From: Acidimicrobiia bacterium UBA4744
GTDB lineage: Bacteria; Actinomycetota; Acidimicrobiia; Spongiisociales; UBA4744
Assembly (NCBI GenBank): GCA_002403855.1
Contig: DHIO01000041.1
Span: 1-39,488, forward strand
Direction: 5' to 3'
Length of the DNA stretch: 39,488 nucleotides
The position numbers and the translations under genes were made by a program. A model generated the notes under the pieces. The model was given only the letters and a program-made list of their open reading frames with translations. It was not told the origin of the DNA and did no database searches. This document shows, in pieces, positions 21,921-29,932 of this stretch. Numbering within the stretch: position 1 is the first letter of the stretch; the number at the start of each line of letters is the position of its first letter.

Positions 21921-24110
21921 ATGGTCAACTCGCACACCCCCCAGCGAGCCGACGACGGCAGCCTTGTCTTCGATGTCGAAGGTATGACCTGTGCCTCCTG
22001 CGCGGTCCGCGTCGAGCGCGTCCTCAGCAGACAAGAGGGGGTGAAGTCGGCAGTCGTCAACTTCGCCGGATCCGAGGCCCGGATCCTTACCGACCGCGAT
22101 CTTGATCTCGACGGCATCTCCGATGCGATCGCCAAGATCGGCTATGAGATCCACCTCGTCCAGGAGGACGAGGAGCGTCAGAGCATTGTCGAAAGGTACG
22201 ACGAAGAGGTCCGGTTCCAGTGGAGGAGCTTCCTGGGCGCAGCGCTGTTCACGGCACCCGTCCTGGTCCTGGCTATGACCGGACAGGATGCCGGGTGGAG
22301 TCTGATCGTTCAATGGGCCCTCATAACGCCGGTCGAATTCGTTTTTGGCCGGCAGTTCCACCAGGCGGCTTTCAAGCGTTTGCGATCGTTCGGGGCGAAC
22401 ATGGACACGCTGGTCTCAATCGGGACTCTGGCGGCGTACGGCTACTCGGTTTGGGCGCTCTTCAACGCCCAGCCGGTCTACTTCGAGACGGCCGGCGCCA
22501 TCATCACCTTGATTCTTCTCGGCCGGTTCTTCGAGGCACGCGCCAAAGGAAGGGCGTCGGCCGCAATCACCAAGCTCTTGGAGCTGGGCGCCAAGCAGGC
22601 GCGAGTTGTGAGCGACGGGGAACCACTACTGGTCCCCATCGAATCAGTCCGGGTCGGCGACCTGATGCTGGTCAAGCCGGGTGAGAAGATACCCACCGAC
22701 GGGACGATCGAAGTTGGCAGCTCCTCGATAGACGAGAGCATGCTCACCGGCGAGTCGGTACCGGTCGACAAGGGACCGGGGGACGCCGTCTTCGGAGCGA
22801 CCATCAACCAGCAGGGCTTACTGACCATCCGAGCCGGACGAGTGGGCTCCGACACCGCCCTTGCCCAGATCGTGCACCTCGTGGAGGAAGCCCAGGCGTC
22901 CAAGGCTCCCGTGCAAAAGCTGGCGGACCGCATCTCCGGTGTGTTTGTGCCGATCGTCATGCTCATCTCGCTCGGGACTTTCACAGCCTGGCTCTTGGTC
23001 ACCCAAGACGGTGCCGAAGCCCTCATCGCAGCCGTAGCAGTGTTGATCATCGCCTGTCCCTGTGCCCTGGGACTTGCCACGCCCACGGCCATCATGGTGG
23101 GCAGCGGCCGGGGCGCCGAGTTGGGCGTGATCTTCAAAGGAGCCGAGATCTTTGAGCGTTCACGGGAGGTCGACACCATCTTGTTCGACAAGACCGGCAC
23201 CCTCACCAGAGGCATGATGAACCTCTCAGATCTCCGGACTGATGAGGACGAGCGGCGTTTCTTGTACATGGCCGGAACAGTTGAGGCCGCCAGCGAACAT
23301 CCGGTGGCCAGGGCGGTCGCACTGGGGGCAGAGGAACGGGACATCGAATTGGGCACAGCCGTCGATTTTGAGAACGTAACCGGCCTCGGCGTTCGAGGCA
23401 CCGTCGATGGTCAGCAGGTGATCGTCGGCAAGGCAAAACTACTGGCGGACCGGGGAGTGCTCATACCAGACCGGTACCTGGATGATGCAGCACGGCTGGA
23501 GAGCGAAGGCAGGACGGCGTTCCTGGTCGGCTGGGATTCCGAGGCGAAGGGCGTACTGGCGGTGGCGGACACGTTGCGAAGCACAGCGCGCCCGGCAGTT
23601 GCAGCACTCCGGGATCTCGGCGTGGAGGTCGCCATGATCACCGGCGACAACCAACTCACTGCCGCCTCCATTGCCGCTGCGGTTGGCATCGATCGAGTCG
23701 TCGCCGAGGTGATGCCCGGCGAAAAGGCCGAGCAAGTACGCCGTTTCCAGGAGGACGGCAAGATGGTGGCGTTCGTCGGCGACGGGATCAACGATGCTCC
23801 CGCGCTCACCCAGGCAGATCTCGGCCTGGCCATCGGCACCGGAACCGACATAGCCATCGAGGCGGGGGATGTGATCCTCATGTCGGGTGACCCGGCCCTG
23901 GCCGAAACGGCAATGAAACTGGCCCGTGCCACCTTCCGGACGATCAAGCAGAACCTGTTCTGGGCCTTCTTCTACAACGTCGCGATGATCCCACTGGCCG
24001 CGGCGGGATTGTTGAATCCGATGGTGGCCGCCGCCGCCATGGCCTTCTCGAGCGTCTCGGTAGTCACCAATAGCTTGCGGCTGAGACGGTTCCAGCCCGA
24101 TCCGACGTGA
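21921..24110 (+). CDS. copA: Copper-exporting P1B-type ATPase
   Basis: The 729-residue protein has one N-terminal metal domain (GMTCASC, C24/C27), about eight membrane helices and the Cu(I)-transport signature IACPCALG. The cytoplasmic machinery is complete: the TGES actuator motif, phosphorylation site DKTGTLT, the SEHP nucleotide-domain motif and GDGINDAPAL. C-terminal helices carry YN and MxxSS-type residues (FFYNVAM, AFSSVSVVTNSLRLR) usual for CopA. It pumps Cu(I) out of the cytoplasm. It is the last gene of csoR-copZ-copA. The ribosome-binding site is weak; coupling from copZ is likely. Confidence 0.95.
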   Translation: MVNSHTPQRADDGSLVFDVEGMTCASCAVRVERVLSRQEGVKSAVVNFAGSEARILTDRDLDLDGISDAIAKIGYEIHLVQEDEERQSIVERYDEEVRFQWRSFLGAALFTAPVLVLAMTGQDAGWSLIVQWALITPVEFVFGRQFHQAAFKRLRSFGANMDTLVSIGTLAAYGYSVWALFNAQPVYFETAGAIITLILLGRFFEARAKGRASAAITKLLELGAKQARVVSDGEPLLVPIESVRVGDLMLVKPGEKIPTDGTIEVGSSSIDESMLTGESVPVDKGPGDAVFGATINQQGLLTIRAGRVGSDTALAQIVHLVEEAQASKAPVQKLADRISGVFVPIVMLISLGTFTAWLLVTQDGAEALIAAVAVLIIACPCALGLATPTAIMVGSGRGAELGVIFKGAEIFERSREVDTILFDKTGTLTRGMMNLSDLRTDEDERRFLYMAGTVEAASEHPVARAVALGAEERDIELGTAVDFENVTGLGVRGTVDGQQVIVGKAKLLADRGVLIPDRYLDDAARLESEGRTAFLVGWDSEAKGVLAVADTLRSTARPAVAALRDLGVEVAMITGDNQLTAASIAAAVGIDRVVAEVMPGEKAEQVRRFQEDGKMVAFVGDGINDAPALTQADLGLAIGTGTDIAIEAGDVILMSGDPALAETAMKLARATFRTIKQNLFWAFFYNVAMIPLAAAGLLNPMVAAAAMAFSSVSVVTNSLRLRRFQPDPT

Positions 24111-24367
24111 ATCATTGTGCCATGCGGCACGCCCGGTGAATGCGCCGACTCCCAAGGCGATGAACTCCTCTGAGTCGGAACCCGACTCCGGGATGCTCGA
24201 CCAAGCACAACCTGCGAGACGCCTCTGCGACGGCGAGCACACCTAAGAGCCATCCGTATGTACCCCGGACCCGGTGGTACGGATCGCGATCTACTCTGCC
24301 GACACCGCGAGGCTCGCCGAAGTGGCACCTTTCAAGACCGCCGTCGAGCTGGCGAGCATGCGCCTAG

Positions 24368-24856
24368 TCAGAAAGGAGTTCGTCGGCGATCGAGACGGCC
24401 CAGTTGCCGATCTCCTCCCAGTCCCGGAAAGTCGCCCTCGGGAGCCCGGACTGCGGCAGCGATCGCTCGTTCCGCGAACCCGAGCTCATTCTTGACCAGC
24501 TTGCCCGCGAAGACCCGGTGCTCCTGCGGATCGACCGCGCTGATGATGGGAGCGATTTCAACCATATCTTCCTCCGGTTGGGGGGGATCGCCCAGCGGTC
24601 CGCTGGAGAACAACCAGACCGGGAGATCCGTAAGGTCTTCGGCGTAGCGCTCAACGAACTCCTTGGCGGGTTTGAGCCATTGTCCGGCATAGACGCCGCT
24701 TCCCAACACAACCGCCCCGAAGCCGGCGAGGTCGTTCACGTCTTCCGCCCGGGACACCGCAACGTCGAGTCCCCGGTCGGCAAGGGTCTTGCCAATAGCG
24801 CGGCAGATCTCGGCGGTTGCTCCATGTTTGCTGGCGGCTGCCACCAATACCTTCAT
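24368..24856 (-). CDS. Flavodoxin-domain protein with frameshifted C-terminus
   Basis: The 162-residue frame begins MKVLVAAASKHGATAEICRAIG, a flavodoxin-like FMN loop, and continues as a HemG/flavodoxin-type domain (VLGSGVYAGQWLKPAKEFVE, then LPVWLFSSGPLGD). The last 23 residues after EGDF do not resemble the family. In the next frame the DNA reads RDWEEIGNWAVSIADELLSD and stops at 24364-24366, the expected flavodoxin ending. Removing one T from the TTT at 24428-24430 (minus strand) would join them. So the gene is either recently damaged or carries a sequence error. The ATG at 24856 has GGAG upstream. Confidence 0.8.
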   Translation of the reverse strand: MKVLVAAASKHGATAEICRAIGKTLADRGLDVAVSRAEDVNDLAGFGAVVLGSGVYAGQWLKPAKEFVERYAEDLTDLPVWLFSSGPLGDPPQPEEDMVEIAPIISAVDPQEHRVFAGKLVKNELGFAERAIAAAVRAPEGDFPGLGGDRQLGRLDRRRTPF

Positions 24857-24963
24857 CACCCACTCCGGTTCTGTCTTCTGGAAACCAAGGCGTCAAGCTT
24901 GCGGCAGGCTCTCCCGAGCCATGCAATCCTCGTCCCCCACCGCCGCCTACTCCGCCGTGCAAC

Positions 24964-24969
24964 TACTCT
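24964..24969 (+). promoter_or_regulatory. Putative -10 box (TACTCT), leaderless PAC2 gene
   Basis: TACTCT ends 8 nt before the ATG at 24978, with no ribosome-binding site. Confidence 0.4.
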
Positions 24970-24977
24970 GGATAGAG

Positions 24978-25823
24978 ATGGACGTCGTCGAATGGGAAGA
25001 ACGGCCTGAGCTTCGCAACCCGGTCGCCTTGGTCGCCTTCGAAGGGTGGAACGACGCTGCCGATGCCGCCTCCGGTGCGGTGGAGTTCATACTCGACCAG
25101 TTCGAAGACATCGAACCGTTTGCGGTAATTCTGCCCGAGGAGTTCTTCAACTTTCAGACACGCCGTCCCGACGTCGAGATCTCCGACGGCGGGGCCCGAG
25201 ACATCACTTGGCCGGTCGTTGGTTTCTACGCGATTCCACTCCCGGAACAAAGTCGCGATCTGGTAATCGTGCTGGGCGAGGAACCTCATAACCGCTGGTT
25301 GACGTTCGTCGGGCAGGTTATCGAGGTGCTCAACTCGGTTGGCGTCGAGGAGGTCATCACGCTGGGGGCCTTCATCGGTCAGGTCGCCCATACCCTCCCT
25401 GTGCCGGTCATCGGAGTGGCAAGCGACCCGGCCGTCGTCGAACGGCATCAGCTCCTGACCTCCGACTACGAGGGTCCGACGGGGATTACGGGTGTCCTGA
25501 ATCTCTCATGCACCGAGGCCGGTTTGGAAACGGTCAGCTTGTGGGCTGCCACGCCGCACTATCTAGCCGCCAACGAAAACCCCAAGGCAATGCTCGCCCT
25601 TCTGACGAAGGCAACCATAATCGCCGGGATAACCGTCGATGCGACCGAACTGGCCGTAGAGGCGGGAGAATTCGACTCGCGGGTCAACCAGGCGGTGGAT
25701 ACTTCCGACGATCTTTCCACCTACGTCCACCGGCTCGAAGAGACCTCCGGCGACAGCGTGCATCCGGCGGTGACCGACCAGCTCCTCGATGAGATCGAGC
25801 AGTTCCTGAAAGAAGGGGATTGA
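24978..25823 (+). CDS. PAC2 family protein
   Basis: The 281-residue protein matches actinobacterial PAC2 proteins, relatives of proteasome assembly chaperones. The N-terminal ALVAFEGWNDAADAASGAVEFI, middle GEEPHNRWLTFVGQVIEV and ITLGAFIGQVAHT, and C-terminal DQLLDEIEQFL are all typical. Its cellular role in bacteria is not settled. The start at 24978 is chosen because it gives the family N-terminus and sits 8 nt behind a -10-like box. The DUF2007 gene begins 2 nt after its stop, so the pair is an operon. Confidence 0.88.
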   Translation: MDVVEWEERPELRNPVALVAFEGWNDAADAASGAVEFILDQFEDIEPFAVILPEEFFNFQTRRPDVEISDGGARDITWPVVGFYAIPLPEQSRDLVIVLGEEPHNRWLTFVGQVIEVLNSVGVEEVITLGAFIGQVAHTLPVPVIGVASDPAVVERHQLLTSDYEGPTGITGVLNLSCTEAGLETVSLWAATPHYLAANENPKAMLALLTKATIIAGITVDATELAVEAGEFDSRVNQAVDTSDDLSTYVHRLEETSGDSVHPAVTDQLLDEIEQFLKEGD

Positions 25824-25825
25824 GA

Positions 25826-26038
25826 ATGGCGGCCGACGAGCTCATCGAAGTCATTGAATGCTTCAGCACAGCCGAGGCAGAGTTGGCCCGCGCTCATCTC
25901 GCAGCAGAGGGTATCGACGCCACCGTGGCGGCCGACGACATCGGAGGAATGTACCCGGGGGTATCAGCCGGACGAATCCGGCTATTGGTCCGCAGCGAGG
26001 ACGTCGCCACAGCGAAACAGGTCCTCGAGATCGAATGA
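25826..26038 (+). CDS. DUF2007 family small protein
   Basis: The 70-residue protein has the DUF2007 pattern: ELIEVIECFSTAEAELARAHLAAEGIDA, then a short strand-rich segment and the C-terminal RIRLLVRSEDVATAKQVLEIE. The family has a ferredoxin-like alpha/beta fold and is sometimes called putative signal-transducing protein, without proven function. The ATG at 25826 has AAGGGGA upstream within the PAC2 gene end. Tight spacing suggests co-expression with PAC2. Confidence 0.85.
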   Translation: MAADELIEVIECFSTAEAELARAHLAAEGIDATVAADDIGGMYPGVSAGRIRLLVRSEDVATAKQVLEIE

Positions 26039-26139
26039 CCTGCTTGGGGGCAGATCAGTCTTTCGAGAGCGGACGGTGGCTTCCTGCAGTGATTCTGCTG
26101 GTGGGCCCGGGTGTGGTCGGCGCCGCGGTTGCGCTTTGA
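26035..26139 (+). CDS. Possible 34-residue membrane peptide
   Basis: An ATG overlaps the DUF2007 stop (ATGA) and opens a frame ending RWLPAVILLVGPGVVGAAVAL, one hydrophobic segment. The coupling and the helix are suggestive, but length is short and I know no family, so it may be chance. Confidence 0.28.
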   Translation: MTCLGADQSFESGRWLPAVILLVGPGVVGAAVAL

Positions 26140-26147
26140 GTACGCGG

Positions 26148-26240
26148 CTACTTCTTGCGCTTGTGCCGGTTGGCCTTGAGGCGCTTCCGGTACTTGTGCT
26201 TGCTCATTTTCTTGCGCCGCTTCTTGACCAGCGAGCCCAT
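26148..26240 (-). CDS. bS22-type ribosomal protein (AURKAIP1/COX24 domain)
   Basis: The 30-residue, extremely basic peptide begins MGSLVKKRRKKMSKHKYRKR and is almost all Lys/Arg after that. It closely resembles the about 33-residue bS22 seen in mycobacterial ribosomes (MGSxxKKRRKxMSKKKHRK pattern), whose domain is shared with mitochondrial AURKAIP1. It would sit in the small ribosomal subunit. GAGGT lies upstream of the ATG. The gene is too short for many gene finders, but the frame is complete with start, ribosome-binding site and stop. It follows the APH-fold gene by 74 nt on the same strand. Confidence 0.88.
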   Translation of the reverse strand: MGSLVKKRRKKMSKHKYRKRLKANRHKRKK

Positions 26241-26314
26241 GCACGACCTCGGATAGACGGATTTTGAGCCAATAGCTTGCCCGTTTGGCTGATCAAGCGC
26301 AAACGCAGCCGGAC

Positions 26315-27265
26315 TCAGAATGCGGAAACACCCGGTTGTTCCAGGAAGCGGAGGGATGATCCGGCGACCGCCATGAGGTGGGCGCGTTCGGTGGGTCGGT
26401 TCCCATCGTGCGCCCGGCCGGCGGCTAGGAGGGCCCGCAATCCGCCGTAGAGGGGAATGGTCATTTCGAAAACGGCCGCTCGCTCCTTGTCGGCATCGTA
26501 TCCGGCCAGCAGAAAGGGGATCTCGGCTGCGTTATCCGCCAGAAACCCGCCCAGGTCCCATGCCGGGTCGCCGCTGCATCGGTCGCCAAAACCAACGATA
26601 CCGGCGATCTCGCCGTTGTCGACCAGCACGTGGGCCGGATCGAACCTTCCGTGCAGTAGGTGCCCGACCGGACCGAGCTCGTAGTAGTCGAAGTGGCCGG
26701 CAACTACCGCCTCCACCCGACCGGCCTGTGCGTCGCTTATGACCCCACTCGCTCGCAACCTCGGCAGAGCCATGTCCAGCAGCCGGTTGAGGAACTCTTC
26801 CCACGAGTCGAACTCCCCCTGCACTTGGGCGGTGCGAAGATATGTGTTCTCCTCCAGCAAACCGAAGCCGGGGATACCGATCTCATGGACGGCGCGGATA
26901 GCCCAGCCCGCCTGACGAATCAGCCGTCGGCGTGCACCCGGTTCGAGATCGGCGTCGCTGAGCGGAACTCCTCCTATCTTCTCGATGATGATGAAATTGC
27001 GGGGGTAGGTTTCTCGGCCCAGATCGGTGGCGAGGACCCTGGGTGCCGGCGCGCCCAGCTCCCGGACGCGCTGATGGGCCCAGGCCTCCAGGACCACTCG
27101 GCCTGGGCCGGATGGGCGATCGGCTTTGAAGAGCACCGTCCGATCAGCAAGGGCAGCTTCGAATACTTCCTCTCCGGAACCCGACAAGACTGCGGTGACG
27201 TGTTCGGGCCGCACCCCGAGTTGGTTCTCAATCGAACTCGCGACAAAAGCCGCCCCGGCGTCCAT
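26315..27265 (-). CDS. APH/choline-kinase-fold protein, probably catalytically degenerate
   Basis: The 316-residue protein has the phosphotransferase (APH) fold: K47 in the N-lobe (TVLFKADR), the hinge IIIEKIGGVPL, an AIRAVHEIGIPGFG segment, and the C-lobe LLHGRFDPAHVLVDNGEIAGIVGFGDRCSGDP region. The catalytic HGDxxxxN motif reads HGRFDPAH (R207 for Asp, H212 for Asn). The metal aspartate of the IDFGD motif is Gly (G225). All three signature residues are thus changed, suggesting a pseudokinase or a subfamily with other chemistry. TAGTTT lies 7 nt before its ATG, so it may have its own leaderless start, although thrB is only 37 nt upstream. Confidence 0.85.
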   Translation of the reverse strand: MDAGAAFVASSIENQLGVRPEHVTAVLSGSGEEVFEAALADRTVLFKADRPSGPGRVVLEAWAHQRVRELGAPAPRVLATDLGRETYPRNFIIIEKIGGVPLSDADLEPGARRRLIRQAGWAIRAVHEIGIPGFGLLEENTYLRTAQVQGEFDSWEEFLNRLLDMALPRLRASGVISDAQAGRVEAVVAGHFDYYELGPVGHLLHGRFDPAHVLVDNGEIAGIVGFGDRCSGDPAWDLGGFLADNAAEIPFLLAGYDADKERAAVFEMTIPLYGGLRALLAAGRAHDGNRPTERAHLMAVAGSSLRFLEQPGVSAF

Positions 27266-27272
27266 GCCGACA

Positions 27273-27278
27273 AAACTA
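27273..27278 (-). promoter_or_regulatory. Putative -10 box (TAGTTT), APH-fold gene
   Basis: TAGTTT on the minus strand ends 7 nt before the ATG at 27265. No ribosome-binding site is visible. Confidence 0.35.
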
Positions 27279-27302
27279 CTCGCTCCTCGTCGGCGGAAAC
27301 GC

Positions 27303-28154
27303 CTACACGAGACCCACGACGGCGACCCCGGGAGTCAACACCACGCCTTCCCCGCCGAGAACCGATTCCATACTCCCCACGACCTCCGGAACCCGCGCCC
27401 CCGAGGCGATCGCCATCACCGACGGGCCGGCTCCCGACCAGCAGGCAAAGAGGCCCCCGGCCGCCCGGGCTGCTTTGATCAGCTCTGCCGCCAACGGGTT
27501 CAGCTGCATTCTCGGTCTCTCGTGGATCTCGTCTCCGGTCGCCGCGTCGAGGAGTACGGGATCAGCCGACCGCAGCCCTTCTACCAGCGCCACCGCCCGT
27601 TGCAGAGACCTGACTACCGCCTGTCGACCCAACGCGTCGGGTAGAGCGGCGCGGGCGTCGGCAGTCAACAACTCCCTTGCTGGTACGGCCACCACCGGGA
27701 CCAGATCTGGGTGCAGCGCCAACCGGTGAGCAGCACCGGTAACCGTGACGGTTTGGAGACCGCCGAACACTGCCGCAGCAGCATTGTCTGCATGACCTTC
27801 CAGATCGGCTACCAGACCGAACACCTCCCTCCGGTCGGGCTCAACACCGGTCGCCCGCCAAGCGGCGAGCGCTCCGGCTGCGTATGCGGCTGCCGACGAT
27901 CCCAACCCCCGGGCCACCGGTATGTCAGAACTGACGGTGAGGTGCAGGGGGCCCTCCCTCCCGGCGGCTCGCTGGGCGGCTGCCAGGACGGCGTCCTGCG
28001 ATCGCGATCCCGGGAGGTGTTCGCCAACGTGGTCGACTTGCCAACCATCTGCGAATTCCGCTACCACCCGGCACCGCAACTCGATGGCCAGCGCCAGTGT
28101 GTCGAACCCGGCCCCCAAGTTGGCCGAGGACGCCGGAGCCGATGCCTCAGCCAT
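27303..28154 (-). CDS. thrB: Homoserine kinase (GHMP family)
   Basis: The 283-residue protein shows the GHMP plan with the ThrB start ASAPASSANLGAGFDTLALAI, the ATP-binding GLGSSAAAYAAGALAA and the C-terminal CWSGAGPSVMAIA. Homoserine kinase phosphorylates L-homoserine with ATP, the committed step towards threonine. The ATG at 28154 gives the family N-terminus (MAEASAPASS). The first 8 nt overlap the end of the CDF gene, implying co-transcription. thrA and thrC are not in the window. Confidence 0.9.
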   Translation of the reverse strand: MAEASAPASSANLGAGFDTLALAIELRCRVVAEFADGWQVDHVGEHLPGSRSQDAVLAAAQRAAGREGPLHLTVSSDIPVARGLGSSAAAYAAGALAAWRATGVEPDRREVFGLVADLEGHADNAAAAVFGGLQTVTVTGAAHRLALHPDLVPVVAVPARELLTADARAALPDALGRQAVVRSLQRAVALVEGLRSADPVLLDAATGDEIHERPRMQLNPLAAELIKAARAAGGLFACWSGAGPSVMAIASGARVPEVVGSMESVLGGEGVVLTPGVAVVGLV

Positions 28155-29061
28155 CGACCCTGGTCTCCAGCTCGACGAAGATGTTTGCCGCACCGGGAAG
28201 GACCCCTTTGATCTCGGACTCGATGCGGTCGATGACCTCCTCCGCCTCGTGGTCGGTGAGCCCGTCGGCGAGATCCACTTCCAGATTCACCAGAATCTCC
28301 TCCGGTCCCATATGCATGGTGAGGAGCCGGCCGACACTATCCACTTCCGGAAGGGACAAGACCGCCATCCGCAGGGCCGCCCGATCACGGCGGCCGGCCG
28401 CCTCACCGACCAGCAGCTGCTTGGTCTCGATGGCCAGCACCACGGCCACCACGCCCAACAGGATGCCGATGGCGATGGAAGCCACCCCGTCCCAGACGTC
28501 ATTACCCGTTGCCTGGGCGATGGCCAGCCCGATAACGGCGAGCAGCAACCCGATCATTGCGGCGCTGTCCTCCATGAGGACCACCAGAAGGGCACTGTCT
28601 TTGGTCTCGCGAATGCTGCGCCACATCGCCCGCGACCCTCGAGCCGCGTTGAAGTGCTTGTAGGCGACCCGAAACGTGAAGGCCTCGATGAGGATGGCGG
28701 CCCCCAACACTATGTAGTTGGGAAGAAAGCTGGTGATCTCGTGGGGATGCTGAATGGCATCGATTCCCCGCTGAATTGCGAGTACCCCACCGGCGACGAA
28801 AAGCATGACCGCCACCATCAGACTCCAGAAGTAGACCTCCTTGCCACGGCCGAAAGGGTGACGGACGCTCGGCGCCCTCTGCGACACGTTGATGCCGCGG
28901 AGCAGCAATACCTGATTGCCGGCGTCGGCCACCGAGTGGAAACCCTCTGCAATCATGGCCGCACTCGATGTCGCAAGACCCACGACGAATTTTGATACGG
29001 CGATGAGCGTATTGCCGACGAGCGCCGCCAACACGGCCGATTTTGATCCTTCTGCAGCCAT
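28147..29061 (-). CDS. Cation diffusion facilitator (CDF) transporter
   Basis: The 304-residue protein begins MAAEGSKSAVLAALVGNTLIAVSKF and has six predicted membrane helices. Metal residues are visible in GFHSVADAGNQ (H42, D46), and helix 5 carries VLMEDSAAMIG, where the zinc transporters usually have HxxxD. A cytoplasmic ferredoxin-like domain follows (EEILVNLEVDLADGLTDHEAEEVIDRIE). CDF proteins export Zn, Fe, Mn or Co by proton exchange. The ExxxD-type site argues against a plain ZitB/CzcD and leaves the metal open. It overlaps thrB by 8 nt. A GTG at 29088 is an alternative start. Confidence 0.88.
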   Translation of the reverse strand: MAAEGSKSAVLAALVGNTLIAVSKFVVGLATSSAAMIAEGFHSVADAGNQVLLLRGINVSQRAPSVRHPFGRGKEVYFWSLMVAVMLFVAGGVLAIQRGIDAIQHPHEITSFLPNYIVLGAAILIEAFTFRVAYKHFNAARGSRAMWRSIRETKDSALLVVLMEDSAAMIGLLLAVIGLAIAQATGNDVWDGVASIAIGILLGVVAVVLAIETKQLLVGEAAGRRDRAALRMAVLSLPEVDSVGRLLTMHMGPEEILVNLEVDLADGLTDHEAEEVIDRIESEIKGVLPGAANIFVELETRVDG

Positions 29062-29160
29062 ACGGAGCAGTCTAAGTAGGTGCGACACGCACCTTCGATC
29101 ACGTCGCCGCCGCGCCCGGCAACGGCCTCGGCTCGGTGGGGATGCCGGGGAGAGCCCGCG

Positions 29161-29928
29161 CTATGTGCTGGATGGGCCCGGACCCAGATGGGAGCGAAAG
29201 AAACCGAACATGGAGCGGTAGCGACGTCCCGGGTTCTCCCAGGTATCGTGGTTTCCAGGAAACAGCAATAGCTCCCTCGAAGGGCCGAACGATTCATAGA
29301 GGGCGGCAACCGAGGCTCGATCGAAGGACTCATCCCGGTCGGCGTTCGCCAGCAGCACCGGCCGTCGCCTGATGAGAGGCGCATACGTTGCGGGATCGGT
29401 AACCCCAGTACCCGTCGCACCGCCGACGGCGAATACCCCAGCACGCACGCGGTGATCAACTGCCATGAACGGAACGCCCACCAGCACTCCCATGGAGAAA
29501 CCCAGGTAGCCGAGCGAGAGGGTTGTGAATCTCGGGTCCGATCCCAGGGCCGAGCACAACCGCCGCAGGTCGCCAACCGTGCGGGTCAGGAATGGTTCGT
29601 CGCGAGGCGGGTCGGGGGTCTGATCGAGATATCGATCACCATGGTAAGGAGCGTCCATGCTGGCTATCGCCAAACCGTCGCGGGACCACCGCTTGGCGGC
29701 TCCACTCACATAAGGAGATTTGCGGTGGCCGCCCACACCGTGCATCGTCACCACCATCCCCCAAGTGGGTTGATCGACCGGGAGGTACACGTCGACGGGC
29801 ACCGTGTCGCCGAGGGCCCCGCGCAACGTCCAGGCTTCGAGCGAGAATCCGAGTCCTTTGCCGACCGTTTGCACCCGGACATCGAGCGGCCCTTCCGGCT
29901 CGGGAAAGGAGAGACGGCGAGGTGTCAC
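29161..29928 (-). CDS. Alpha/beta hydrolase (dienelactone-hydrolase/esterase-like)
   Basis: The 255-residue protein has a complete hydrolase triad. S145 lies in LGFSMGVLVG (GxSxG), D197 or D199 in LLANADRDESFD, and H227 in PGNHDTWENP. HGVGGHRKS is the usual HG oxyanion loop. Substrate is unknown; the shape suggests a small esterase or peptidase. GTG at 29928 is chosen because it leaves only 4 nt after the PhzF stop, giving a tight two-gene operon. An upstream start inside the PhzF gene is possible but would overlap. Confidence 0.82.
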   Translation of the reverse strand: MTPRRLSFPEPEGPLDVRVQTVGKGLGFSLEAWTLRGALGDTVPVDVYLPVDQPTWGMVVTMHGVGGHRKSPYVSGAAKRWSRDGLAIASMDAPYHGDRYLDQTPDPPRDEPFLTRTVGDLRRLCSALGSDPRFTTLSLGYLGFSMGVLVGVPFMAVDHRVRAGVFAVGGATGTGVTDPATYAPLIRRRPVLLANADRDESFDRASVAALYESFGPSRELLLFPGNHDTWENPGRRYRSMFGFFRSHLGPGPSST

Positions 29929-29932
29929 GGGG

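Noticed and set aside
24111..24363. Short plus-strand frame near 24274 and inverted repeats after copA
   Set aside because: The frame runs antisense into the flavodoxin gene with no domain; the only hairpin (GTGCC/GGCAC) is 5 bp and lacks a T-run.
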